DNA of 34,709 bases, taken from Chloroflexota bacterium (lineage in GTDB: Bacteria > Chloroflexota > Dehalococcoidia > Lucifugimonadales > Australimonadaceae). The first letter of the stretch is position 1. Each line of letters opens with the position of its first letter. Below the pieces are notes generated by a model. It saw nothing but the letters and a program-made list of their open reading frames with translations, was not told where the DNA came from and made no database searches. Of the stretch, positions 1 to 8,978 are shown in pieces. The stretch is from contig PBEP01000011.1 in the NCBI GenBank assembly GCA_002719775.1, positions 22,672 through 57,380 of the forward strand. The letters run 5' to 3'. The translations under genes were made by a program, and so were the position numbers.

Positions 1-122
1 TCATTAGCTGGGCCAATTACGTTTATTTTCCCTTTGCTAATTAAAATTGCCTGATTCTCATAAAGTTTATGAGATTTACCGTCGAACAAATTTTTTGCCT
101 TGATCAATTTGAATTCAGACAT
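1..122 (-). CDS. Amidohydrolase / imidazolonepropionase-like N-terminus (partial, runs off window)
   Basis: Reverse complement from ATG at 122 reads MSEFKLIKAKNLFDGKSHKLYENQAILISKGKINVIGPAN, typical of amidohydrolase N-terminal beta-sandwich (LFDG...ILI..GKI..IGP). Confidence 0.6.
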   Translation of the reverse strand, partial: MSEFKLIKAKNLFDGKSHKLYENQAILISKGKINVIGPAN

Positions 123-204
123 CTCTTGGCTCCAGTATTATTTGTGTGGTCAAGTATTTTTTAGATAGAATACTCAAAAAGCAATCAGGTGGTTTTTATC
201 AGAT

Positions 205-1032
205 ATGGCCTCAACAAACCATGAATCGGTTGGCAAATTTTCAATGGTGAATGGAATTAACATTCATTACAACGAACTATCTTCTAACGGAACACCCCTA
301 ATATTTCTTCACGGAGTTACAAGTTCCTCTCGAACATGGGAAGCAGTTGCGAAAGAATTTACAGATAATTACAGGGTCCTGACAGTAGATTTAAGAGGCC
401 ATGGCAAATCTGAAAACCCTGGCATGGGATACTCTTGGGAAGATGATTACGCCGAAGATATTGCCCAATTTTTAAATGAAAACACTGAAGAGCCTGCTTA
501 CTTGGTTGGTCATTCCCTTGGTGCTTCAGTATGTGGTCCCGTGGCAGTGAAATCGGCGAATAGGGTCAAAGCGATAGTGATGGAGGATCCGCCAGTATTC
601 GTTCATGAAAAAGCACCTGAGTCTCTTTCAATTCCACCAACGCATTTCCTCAATATGCTTGCTGCAAAGGAATTAGGTTTTGATGCCCGAGTGCTTGCCA
701 TTATGAAATATACAGAATGCGATTATGAAGCAGCCGTTTTACGTGCGCGAAATATTGAAGACATGGACAAAGCCGTCCTAATTGAGCTATTAACTGGAAA
801 AACTGGGTATGACCCTGAAGTCATTTTCCCTAAAATTTCATGCCCTGCCCTTATTTACCTTGGTAACCCAGAGCTCGGAGGGGTTGTTGATTTTGAGGAT
901 AGAGAACGCCTACAAACCCTGATCGGCCAAGTTACTATTATTGAAAGAGACTCCGTAGGGCATAGTATTCATAGTGAAGATTTTCAGTTTTTTGTTAGTT
1001 CTTTGGAAGAATTTCTCAAAAGTAACGAATAA
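205..1032 (+). CDS. Alpha/beta hydrolase
   Basis: PLIFLHGVTSSSRTWE, DLRGHGKS, GHSLGA nucleophile elbow, C-terminal VGHSIH. Confidence 0.85.
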   Translation: MASTNHESVGKFSMVNGINIHYNELSSNGTPLIFLHGVTSSSRTWEAVAKEFTDNYRVLTVDLRGHGKSENPGMGYSWEDDYAEDIAQFLNENTEEPAYLVGHSLGASVCGPVAVKSANRVKAIVMEDPPVFVHEKAPESLSIPPTHFLNMLAAKELGFDARVLAIMKYTECDYEAAVLRARNIEDMDKAVLIELLTGKTGYDPEVIFPKISCPALIYLGNPELGGVVDFEDRERLQTLIGQVTIIERDSVGHSIHSEDFQFFVSSLEEFLKSNE

Positions 1033-1101
1033 GTAACAAATAAAACCTTCCGGCTGTGAGAAATAATCTTCTCATAGTATGATTGTTTCAGGAGGGGTTA
1101 T

Positions 1102-1764
1102 ATGTCACTACGAATAAATGATATTGCACCGGATTTTCAGGCCAATACAACTGAGGGAAATATTCAATTTCATGACTGGATAGGCGACGGTTGGGCTATG
1201 TTATTTTCACATCCGAAGGATTTTACTCCTGTATGTGCAACTGAGCTTGGCTACGTTGCCAAACTAAATGATCAATTTCTAGCAAGAAATTGTAAGGTAA
1301 TTGGTCTAAGTGTTGATCAAGTTGAGGACCACCTTAAGTGGGCACAGGACATAGAAGACATTGGGGGCACAAAGCTTAATTTTCCTATCATCGCCGATGA
1401 AGATCTAGGCGTAGCTAAAATGTACGACATGCTTCCAGCAGAAGAAGGCACATCTTCGACAGGAAGGACTGCTGCCGATAACCAAACCGTAAGGTCAGTT
1501 TTTCTTATTGGACCGGATAAGAAAGTTAAAATGAGCCTTACTTATCCAATGAGCTCAGGACGTAATTTCGATGAGCTACTTAGGGTTTTGGATTCCTGCC
1601 AACTTACAGCTAAGCACAAAGTTGCTACCCCTGCCAATTGGGCTAAAGGTGACGACGTCATTATTGTTCCGGCCGTCAACAACGACGACGCAAAGGATTT
1701 ATTCCCAGATGGTTGGGAAACAGTCAAGCCTTACCTCAGGAAAGTTAAGGATCCAAGTGCATAG
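1102..1764 (+). CDS. 1-Cys type peroxiredoxin (AhpC/TSA, Prx6-like)
   Basis: APDFQANTTEG, FSHPKDFTPVCATELG active site, GLSVDQVEDHLKW, Prx6-type C-terminus TPANWAKGDDVIIVP; SD aggagg upstream. Confidence 0.9.
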   Translation: MSLRINDIAPDFQANTTEGNIQFHDWIGDGWAMLFSHPKDFTPVCATELGYVAKLNDQFLARNCKVIGLSVDQVEDHLKWAQDIEDIGGTKLNFPIIADEDLGVAKMYDMLPAEEGTSSTGRTAADNQTVRSVFLIGPDKKVKMSLTYPMSSGRNFDELLRVLDSCQLTAKHKVATPANWAKGDDVIIVPAVNNDDAKDLFPDGWETVKPYLRKVKDPSA

Positions 1765-1771
1765 CATTTTG

Positions 1772-1807
1772 ACCCACCATTAACTTAATCGTTAATGGTG
1801 GGTTTTC
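1772..1807 (+). terminator. Rho-independent terminator of the peroxiredoxin gene
   Basis: 13-bp perfect stem ACCCACCATTAAC-TTAATC-GTTAATGGTGGGT followed by TTTTCTG. Confidence 0.8.
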
Positions 1808-2258
1808 TGTCCCAAATTTCAGCTAAAACTTTCGCTCTAAAGTCGAAAATTTTTACAAGGTCTTGCTCAACAAAAAATCGATGAATTAAGGGTTCTAAAA
1901 TCCCACCAGGTACTTTATATGAAACTTTATCTCGGACTATTGTTTTACCATTAGAATCTTCAAATATATGCTCGTGAACCCATTTCTTATATGGACCCTT
2001 GATTTGTTCATCTACGAAATAGTGTGGTGGGTTCCAAGCAGAAATCCTGCTTACCCATTTCAATTTAAAGCCGTGAAGACTTAACTTATATGCAATCAAT
2101 GTACCCTCAGCAACTTCAATTTTCTCTGAGGTTTGGATGTTGAAATTCAAAAAAGCAGGAGTGATTTTTTCCAAGTTATGAGGGTTGGAAAAAAAATCAA
2201 ATACATCGTCTAATTGTGCTGCGAGTATTTGGGTTTTATTTAAGAATCGGTTTGTCAT
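1785..2258 (-). CDS. SRPBCC / START-like ligand-binding family protein
   Basis: MTNRFLNKTQILAAQLDDVFDFFSNPHNLEKITPAFLNF...; the longer ORF start at 2588 would overlap the 2335 gene, so the ATG at 2258 is preferred. Confidence 0.75.
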   Translation of the reverse strand: MTNRFLNKTQILAAQLDDVFDFFSNPHNLEKITPAFLNFNIQTSEKIEVAEGTLIAYKLSLHGFKLKWVSRISAWNPPHYFVDEQIKGPYKKWVHEHIFEDSNGKTIVRDKVSYKVPGGILEPLIHRFFVEQDLVKIFDFRAKVLAEIWDRKPTIND

Positions 2259-2334
2259 GCTAATCCTTGATCGGCCAGGATAAAAGAATAGAATGCCTTG
2301 ATTATAGAAAGCATAAAAAGAAAAGGAGAATACC

Positions 2335-3228
2335 TTGAGTATAGGATTTATAGGGATCGGCACGATGGGGAAACCCATGGTGAGGAATTTAATAGATGCT
2401 GGCCACGACATGGTTCTCCACGATACAAACCCTGCTACATACAATGATTTTAATTTCGATGCTGTGACAATAGCCCAGTCACCAGCTGAAGTAGCGGCTT
2501 CTACTGATGTGATTTTCACTTCCCTTCCAGGGCCATCGGAATTAGAGAGTGTAACGCTTGGTAAAGGCGGCATAATTGAGGGCATCAACCCTGAGACTGT
2601 TCAGGTAGATACATCAACTGTTTCACCATCAACCATTGAGAAAATCTCAAAAGAGTTCAGCAAAATTAACGCACATTTAATAGACGCACCAGTAAGTGGA
2701 GGCCCGATAGGTGCAGAATCTGGGAAATTAGCGATTATGGTTGGGGGTGATATTGCAGTATTTGATAAGGTCAAACCTATACTTGAAATATTAGGCTCTA
2801 GTATCACCAGGGTTGGCCCCACAGGATCAGGGACAGTTGCTAAATTAGTACATAATGGCATATCAATGAGCACCAGGATAGCCGTGCAGGAAGGAATGAT
2901 CCTTGCAGTAAAATACGGTATCCATCCAACTGATATTCTGAATGTACTTACCCATGGTTCTTTCGGGCAACAGACTCTCCTAAAGTCACATATCCCTGAT
3001 TTAGTATTTAAGGATGATTTCGACAATCCAAGATTCAGTTTAGCTCTCTCAGAAAAGGATGTATCACTAGCATTGGCTTTTGCTGAAGAGATGGGGCTGG
3101 AGTTTGGTATGGCAGAACGTGCACTTTCCAGAATACGAGAGGGTGTAGACAAAGGGTTAGGCGCGAAGGACAACCTTGTCACTTACAAGGTTGCCGAAGA
3201 GAAGGCAGGGGTAAAAATTAGAGGCTAA
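2335..3228 (+). CDS. NAD(P)-dependent oxidoreductase, 3-hydroxyisobutyrate dehydrogenase family
   Basis: IGFIGIGTMGKPMVRNLIDAGH Rossmann motif, DAPVSGGPIGAESGKLAIMVGGD, KLVHNGIS; TTG start. Confidence 0.88.
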   Translation: MSIGFIGIGTMGKPMVRNLIDAGHDMVLHDTNPATYNDFNFDAVTIAQSPAEVAASTDVIFTSLPGPSELESVTLGKGGIIEGINPETVQVDTSTVSPSTIEKISKEFSKINAHLIDAPVSGGPIGAESGKLAIMVGGDIAVFDKVKPILEILGSSITRVGPTGSGTVAKLVHNGISMSTRIAVQEGMILAVKYGIHPTDILNVLTHGSFGQQTLLKSHIPDLVFKDDFDNPRFSLALSEKDVSLALAFAEEMGLEFGMAERALSRIREGVDKGLGAKDNLVTYKVAEEKAGVKIRG

Positions 3229-4520
3229 GTACCAGGGGGTTTCGTTCTACCTATAACAAAAGCACTCACAGCAAGTAATGAAACAGCAACCCACCAAACT
3301 GGTGCAAAGGTGCCAATGGAATCTGCTACATAGCCAGTTAATGGAGCTGATGCTGCACCAAGTCCCATAGATACTGACAGAGATACTCCTCGAATTGCAC
3401 CAATGTGGGCTCTTCCAAAAAATGCAGGATATATCAGGCTTTGTACCATAACGAGGTATGTGACGGCTAGCCCAAAAAGAATAGTGGCAATGGTGACTTC
3501 AATCCCAGTAGAGGCTACGATCGTTAAACTATGGGAAGCAATCATTAGAATAAACCCAATAGATGCAAGGCCTTGCAATCTGAAACGGTAAACTAGGAAT
3601 CCCAAAGTAAAAACAGCAATAATTGATGAAACTCCTTCCATTGATGCAGCATAAGAAATAATGGTGGGGTCAACTCCTTGGTCTGCATAATGTGCCCATC
3701 GATATAGAGAGACTGATTGTTGCCCAGCCATGTGTAAACCAAACGCGAGCGTAAGACGCCAGAACGTACCACTTCTCAAAGCTTCAGCGCGGGTCCATGA
3801 TCTCTCAACGGCATTAACATTGTTTTCATTTTGGCTGCTTGTGCTATCAAAGAAGAGTCCGTCAACCTGTAAACCCATATCCTCAGGTTGTCGCCTTAAA
3901 AGGAATAAAGAAATAGGGACAATCATCCCTACTCCTGCAAGCCCGATTACAAGCCACGCAGTTCTCCAACCAAATTCATCTATTAAAAACTGAGTTAGAG
4001 GAAATGCAAATATTAATACCATAGGCAAACCTAGATACATTACTGACATAGCCTTGGTTCTTTTTACAACAAACCATTTAGCTACAACTGAGCCTGTGTA
4101 AATATTTGCCCCACCTTGCATCCCCAGCATTCCAACAATTCCATAGATAGCTATGAGGTGCCATTCATGACTAATCATTGAAATCAACGCAATTGAAGCG
4201 GCACCTATTCCACCAAATACAGCAAGCAAGACACGAGGTCCATGCTGGTCTATTAAGCGGCCGATCAAGATTCCTCCCACAGCGGCTCCTACAGTTCGCG
4301 CGGAGGAAGCCCAGCCAAACACTGCGCGATCAAAGTTCAATTCTTCTCTCATGGGATTGATGAAGAAGCCAAAATTAGCTACGCCCATAGAAAGCGTCCA
4401 GCCACCAATTACCGCCATGCTTATCGCTATAACCCAGCCATAATAAAAGCGACCTGCCTTGGCAGGTGCTCCTTCGGAATTATGTTCATTGGGGTTATTT
4501 TGAGAAGATGGGAGTTTCAC
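3225..4520 (-). CDS. MFS transporter (OFA/monocarboxylate-like)
   Basis: 12-TM-like protein; FYYGWVIAISMAVIGG N-terminus; GRLIDQHGPRVLLA; AHIGAIRG. Confidence 0.85.
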   Translation of the reverse strand: MKLPSSQNNPNEHNSEGAPAKAGRFYYGWVIAISMAVIGGWTLSMGVANFGFFINPMREELNFDRAVFGWASSARTVGAAVGGILIGRLIDQHGPRVLLAVFGGIGAASIALISMISHEWHLIAIYGIVGMLGMQGGANIYTGSVVAKWFVVKRTKAMSVMYLGLPMVLIFAFPLTQFLIDEFGWRTAWLVIGLAGVGMIVPISLFLLRRQPEDMGLQVDGLFFDSTSSQNENNVNAVERSWTRAEALRSGTFWRLTLAFGLHMAGQQSVSLYRWAHYADQGVDPTIISYAASMEGVSSIIAVFTLGFLVYRFRLQGLASIGFILMIASHSLTIVASTGIEVTIATILFGLAVTYLVMVQSLIYPAFFGRAHIGAIRGVSLSVSMGLGAASAPLTGYVADSIGTFAPVWWVAVSLLAVSAFVIGRTKPPGT

Positions 4521-4607
4521 TTTGCGATAGTACAGTATATGAATGAGTAGCGTTAGCCTTTTTGCTACACCAATGCTAATTTAGAGAGGTTCGATTACTT
4601 TTATTGA

Positions 4608-5627
4608 TTGAAGGTTCATTTGAAAATCGGCCTCTCACTTTCTGGTTTATTGCAGCACACTGCAGAATCTGACATGGTCCAAAGATTTGAAGAAGTTTTA
4701 GATCTAGTCAGGACAGCTCGCGATTGCGGGTTTGATTATATTTATGCGGGGCAACATTACCTCACCACTCCATATCAAATGATGCAGCCATTGATTTCTT
4801 TAGCAAGGCTCAGTGCTGAGACAGGTAATATGGGGCTGTTATGCACAATTCTAGTGCCTTTGCAAAATCCGGTGCAGATGGCTGAAGACGTAGCAACCTT
4901 AGATGTAATTTCAGGAGGGAGGGTCACCATTAATGCTGCTCTTGGATACAGGGATTTGGAGTTTGATGCGTTCGGTATTGAAAAGAACACAAGGGTGCAG
5001 CGCATGTTCGAAAACCTTGATATTGCTAAAAAATTATGGTCCGGAGAAAAGGTTAGCTTTCAGAATCAATACATTAAAATTTCTAATACAAATATTGGTA
5101 TTACTCCTGTCCAAAAGCCGCATCCTAAAATATGGATTGCAGCTAATAGTGATGCGATGGTGCGCCGCATATCCTCAAGAGGTGAGGTTTGGTATATGAA
5201 CCCCCATTCATCCCTTTCCAACCTTAAAAGGCAGTTCGAACTGTACAAAGAAGATCTGAGTAAGAATGGTCACTCCTTACCTACAGATATTCCTATCGCT
5301 AGAGAAATGTTTATTGCGCGCTCTCGCGATGATGCGTATGCAATAGCAGGGCCTTTTTTGGAATCAAAGTACAAAGCATACGCTGCTTGGGGTCAGGATA
5401 AAGCGATTTCATCTCATGAGAATTTCACTTCACCATTTGAGGTTCTTTCTGAGGATAGGTTTATCCTAGGTACACCTAATGATGCCATCGTAATCTTAGA
5501 TCAAATACGCAATTTAGGAGTTACGCACGCAACATTGCGTTTGGGATGGCCTGGAATGAACAAAAGGCACATTGCAAGTGCAATCCGGCTAACATCAGAA
5601 GAAGTCATTCCCTCATTAAAAAGTTAA
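4608..5627 (+). CDS. LLM class flavin-dependent oxidoreductase (luciferase-like monooxygenase)
   Basis: FDYIYAGQHYLTTPYQMMQPLISLARLSAETGNMGLLCTILVPLQNPVQMAEDVATLDVISGGRVTINAALGYRDLEFDAFG. Confidence 0.88.
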   Translation: MKVHLKIGLSLSGLLQHTAESDMVQRFEEVLDLVRTARDCGFDYIYAGQHYLTTPYQMMQPLISLARLSAETGNMGLLCTILVPLQNPVQMAEDVATLDVISGGRVTINAALGYRDLEFDAFGIEKNTRVQRMFENLDIAKKLWSGEKVSFQNQYIKISNTNIGITPVQKPHPKIWIAANSDAMVRRISSRGEVWYMNPHSSLSNLKRQFELYKEDLSKNGHSLPTDIPIAREMFIARSRDDAYAIAGPFLESKYKAYAAWGQDKAISSHENFTSPFEVLSEDRFILGTPNDAIVILDQIRNLGVTHATLRLGWPGMNKRHIASAIRLTSEEVIPSLKS

Positions 5628-5732
5628 TATAAATGCAATATGCACTCATAGGGAAGTATGAATCGATACGGGTAATTGCTGACATTGTATATATACTTAA
5701 TTCAGTTACTACTAAGTTGAATTCATCAAATT

Positions 5733-6080
5733 ATGCATAAAGGAGGACACATGATATTCGTGGAGCCGCTTAAACATTATGCAGATTTTCAAGGCAGGTC
5801 GAGTAGAGCTGAATATTGGTCATTTGGCCTAGCTCAGATTGTGTTGATTGCAGCTTTATTAATCATCGATGGTTCTGGCATACTATTCACTCTAGCATTC
5901 CTAGCTTTAATGATTCCTAATTTAGCAGTATCCGTAAGAAGGTTACATGATACTAATAAAACCGGGTGGATGGTTTTGTTGGGACTGATTCCATTCGTTG
6001 GAAGCATAGTGTTGCTTGTGCTTTACCTGCTACCTGGAAATATAGGCGATAATGATTACGGAGCACAGCCTTCAAAGTAA
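5733..6080 (+). CDS. DUF805 family membrane protein
   Basis: LKHYADFQGRSSRAEYWSFGLAQ...SVRRLHDTNKTGWMVLLGLIPFVGSIVLLVLYLLPG; start possibly the ATG at 5751, preceded by aaggagg. Confidence 0.85.
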   Translation: MHKGGHMIFVEPLKHYADFQGRSSRAEYWSFGLAQIVLIAALLIIDGSGILFTLAFLALMIPNLAVSVRRLHDTNKTGWMVLLGLIPFVGSIVLLVLYLLPGNIGDNDYGAQPSK

Positions 6081-6103
6081 GCATTAGGTTTTAATAAAAG
6101 GTT

Positions 6104-6178
6104 TGGTGGAGCTGGAGGGATTCGAACCCTCGACTTCTGCCTTGCAAAGGCAGCACTCTCCCACTGAGTTACAGCCCC
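6104..6178 (-). tRNA. tRNA-Ala(TGC)
   Basis: Reverse complement GGGGCTGTAACTCAGTGGGAGAGTGCTGCCTTTGCAAGGCAGAAGTCGAGGGTTCGAATCCCTCCAGCTCCACCA; G3-U70 pair, TGC anticodon, CCA encoded. Confidence 0.97.
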
Positions 6179-6374
6179 ACTGTGTTAATTATACGTGATG
6201 ACACTACTTAAAAAAAATCAAGCAAGCTCAAGCATGGTTGATCTAGAGAATTTCTTGAGCAATTTCCAGTCAAAAATCTGAGTAATCTGATGTAGATGTG
6301 CCCACTCCGTAGGCTAATGTTGTTCCACTAAGTCAGAAGTAACATTATGCTTTCTTTTTACGATTGAGGAATTA

Positions 6375-7973
6375 ATGTCCACAGGACCAGAACTTTCATT
6401 ACTCACATGGTTTCTTTCAGCACTTCCCGTATTTGTGCTGATTGTTACGATTATGGGTTTTAAGTGGTCTGCACCTCGTGCTGGAGGGGTATCCTGGCTG
6501 ATTGCTGCCGGTCTAGCCTTATGGTTTTTTGGTGGAAATTCGACAAGCACTGCTATAGCAAGCGCAAAAGGTTTAAGCCTTGCGCTCTTCGTACTTTCAA
6601 TACTATGGGCATCTGTTTACATGTACAACATTGTTGACAGAGTCGGCGGCATTCAATCGATAGGAAAAGCGTTAGCCCGAATAGCTCATGATCCTCTTGC
6701 TCAGGCATTGCTTATCGCGTGGGGTCTTGCAAGTTTTATACAAGGGATAACAGGGTTTGGTGTACCTGTAGCTGTAGCTACTCCGCTTTTAATGATGATG
6801 GGCTTTCGCCCTGCCAAAGCTGCAACAATGGTTTTAATTGGCCATGGATGGGCAGTAACGTTCGGTTCGATGGGTTCAAGTTATTACACAATCCAGTTAG
6901 TTACTGAGATACCGGGTACAGTAATTGCTCCGCACATGGCATTGCTTTTTGCGCCGGTTACTATACTCAGCGGATTTATGGTTGCTCAAATACAGGGAGG
7001 GATGGCAGCTGTGAAACGTGCCGCTCCTCTGATTCTCGTTATTGGATTTTCGATGGCTTTTGCAATGTGGGCAATGGCCTGGATTGAAGCCCCACAAGTA
7101 GCTTCATCAGTGCCTGGCATAATCGCATTAGCCGGCGTAGCTGTAGGGTTGAGAGTCCCATTTTTGTTCAGGTCAGATGCAAATTCAAAACTTTCAGCAA
7201 AAACTGAAGGAATTGAAAGTTCAATGATGAACCCTCACCTAGGTTTTATGCCGTATTACCTCTTGATATTGTTTAGTCTCATTGTCCAGCTGGGCGCCAT
7301 TAAAGATTTAACCAGGAATATCGCCTGGGGAATCGATTACCCTGGTTTTATGACTAGCAAAGGGTTTGTTGTCCATGCTGTTTCTGATTATGCAGTAATT
7401 CGCATGCTTTACCACCCTGCACCGTTAATTATTTTTTCTCTTTTGATCAGCGCTATAGCTCTTGCATATTTTGGGTATTGGAAAAAATCAGTAGCTGTTG
7501 AAGCAGCTGTTTTAACGTACAAACAATCTATGTCTACAACAGTTGGAGTAGGAACGATGGTCATGATGGCCTTGATCATGGCTGATACAGGGATGACCAC
7601 TCTGCTCGCTGAGGGTATAGCAAAGGGCTCTGGCCCGATATTCCCTCTAGTGTCCCCATTTATTGGTCTGCTTGGTTCATTTATGACCGGCAGCAATACT
7701 AATTCAAATGTGCTATTCGGAATTCTCCAAGTAGAAACTGCGAGAAACCTTGAAATTGGTGCTGTAACAATAGCAAGCGTGCAGTCCATTGGTGCGTCTG
7801 TAGGAAGCACTATGGCTCCGGCTAAAGTTCTGCTAGGTGCAGCCCTTACCGGTCTTGCGGGTCGTGAGCACGAAATTATGAGACTAGTCGTGCCTTATGT
7901 TCTGATCTTAGTTGGTGTAACCGGTGTAGTTGCGCCAATCTTAGTCGAACTGTTCCCTGGGTGGACAAAGTAG
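6375..7973 (+). CDS. L-lactate permease family transporter (LctP/LldP)
   Basis: 532 aa; VPVAVATPLLMMMGFRPAKAATMVLIGHGWAVTFGSMGSSYY, GSFMTGSNTNSNVLFG, family-characteristic motifs. Confidence 0.92.
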   Translation: MSTGPELSLLTWFLSALPVFVLIVTIMGFKWSAPRAGGVSWLIAAGLALWFFGGNSTSTAIASAKGLSLALFVLSILWASVYMYNIVDRVGGIQSIGKALARIAHDPLAQALLIAWGLASFIQGITGFGVPVAVATPLLMMMGFRPAKAATMVLIGHGWAVTFGSMGSSYYTIQLVTEIPGTVIAPHMALLFAPVTILSGFMVAQIQGGMAAVKRAAPLILVIGFSMAFAMWAMAWIEAPQVASSVPGIIALAGVAVGLRVPFLFRSDANSKLSAKTEGIESSMMNPHLGFMPYYLLILFSLIVQLGAIKDLTRNIAWGIDYPGFMTSKGFVVHAVSDYAVIRMLYHPAPLIIFSLLISAIALAYFGYWKKSVAVEAAVLTYKQSMSTTVGVGTMVMMALIMADTGMTTLLAEGIAKGSGPIFPLVSPFIGLLGSFMTGSNTNSNVLFGILQVETARNLEIGAVTIASVQSIGASVGSTMAPAKVLLGAALTGLAGREHEIMRLVVPYVLILVGVTGVVAPILVELFPGWTK

Positions 7974-7979
7974 AACTAA

Positions 7980-8135
7980 ATGAAAAATCACCTCAAAGTA
8001 GCATCGTTTATTGGTCTATTTATTGCCTTCCCAGCCCTAATAATCAGCAGTGTAACCCTTGGAACTGCTTCACTTACCATTGCAGCTTTGATTTTTACGG
8101 CTGCTATATGTGCCATTGCAGTTCTTGCGTTTTGA
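7980..8135 (+). CDS. Small hydrophobic (membrane) protein, 51 aa
   Basis: Uninterrupted ATG...TGA: MKNHLKVASFIGLFIAFPALIISSVTLGTASLTIAALIFTAAICAIAVLAF*; 6 nt after lactate permease stop; below ORF-track length cutoff. Confidence 0.55.
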   Translation: MKNHLKVASFIGLFIAFPALIISSVTLGTASLTIAALIFTAAICAIAVLAF

Positions 8136-8186
8136 CCTTTAATTAAAAGAATTTCATCGAATCACGGTTTGAGCTATGATGAGTGC

Positions 8187-8975
8187 ATGAACGAGATCAC
8201 AAAGCCTCAGAAGTCTGCGCTCTCACAATTTGGCGAAACAGCAGCGAATTACAGGGTTAGTAAGCCGCACAGTCAGGGAGAAAGCCTTGAGATTCTTGCT
8301 TCATTCGTAGCAAAAGGTGGTCGTCGTTTTAATATCGGCGTTGATATAGCGACAGGAGCGGGCTTTGCTGCATTTGCCTCTGCCGTTAATGCAGACCTTA
8401 TGCTCGCAACAGATCCCACACCTGCAATGTTGCAGCAAGTCCATAAACTCAAATCAGAAAGAGGAGTGAACAACGTCGAAACCATGATGGTGATCGCCGA
8501 AAGTCTTCCCTTTTCTGATGATTCAGTCGACTTAGTTACATGCCGCGTAGCACCACATCACTTCCTGAATGTTCCGCTTTGGCTCTCAGAGGTTAATAGG
8601 GTGTTGAAACCAGGAGGAGTGTTCGTAGTTGCCGATACTAGTGCTCCTGAAGACCCAGAAATTGCAAAATGGATGAATGCCCTCGAGTTAAAGAGAGATC
8701 CTAGCCATATCAGGAACTGGACACCTAGTGAATGGGAATCTGGTATCAACACTACCGGCCTAAAAGTCACTGATACCGCTCTAGGTAAAGTTAATCATGA
8801 ATGTAATGACTGGACTAAACGGTCAAATTCCACCGAACAAGAAGCTGCAGAGATAGAGGAAACCATCAGGAATGCCTCGCCATCAATCAAAGCTGAGTTT
8901 AATATCAAAGAAGATGAGGCTGGTGCATTAACTTGGCACTGGGGTGTTTCAATTCTAAGAGCTGAAAAGCCTTAG
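8187..8975 (+). CDS. Class I SAM-dependent methyltransferase
   Basis: VDIATGAGFAAFA, DPTPAMLQQ, SLPFSDDSVDLVTCRVAPHHF, VNRVLKPGGVFVVAD; start taken at ATG 8187. Confidence 0.88.
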   Translation: MNEITKPQKSALSQFGETAANYRVSKPHSQGESLEILASFVAKGGRRFNIGVDIATGAGFAAFASAVNADLMLATDPTPAMLQQVHKLKSERGVNNVETMMVIAESLPFSDDSVDLVTCRVAPHHFLNVPLWLSEVNRVLKPGGVFVVADTSAPEDPEIAKWMNALELKRDPSHIRNWTPSEWESGINTTGLKVTDTALGKVNHECNDWTKRSNSTEQEAAEIEETIRNASPSIKAEFNIKEDEAGALTWHWGVSILRAEKP

Positions 8976-8978
8976 AAG

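Noticed and set aside
1237-1254. Degenerate peroxiredoxin active site (VCATELG versus VCTTELG)
   Set aside because: The catalytic TxxC (FTPVC) is intact; the substitution is conservative and not notable.
1542-1727. Minus-strand ORF inside the peroxiredoxin gene
   Set aside because: Shadow ORF opposite a confident CDS; no recognisable family.
2259-2588. N-terminal extension of the SRPBCC ORF
   Set aside because: Would overlap the divergent dehydrogenase CDS; SRPBCC homology begins at ATG 2258.
2601-3182. 193-aa minus-strand ORF antisense to the dehydrogenase
   Set aside because: Low-complexity Ser/Pro-rich composition typical of antisense frames.
7409-7810. 133-aa minus-strand ORF inside the lactate permease
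   Set aside because: Antisense shadow of a confident membrane-protein CDS.
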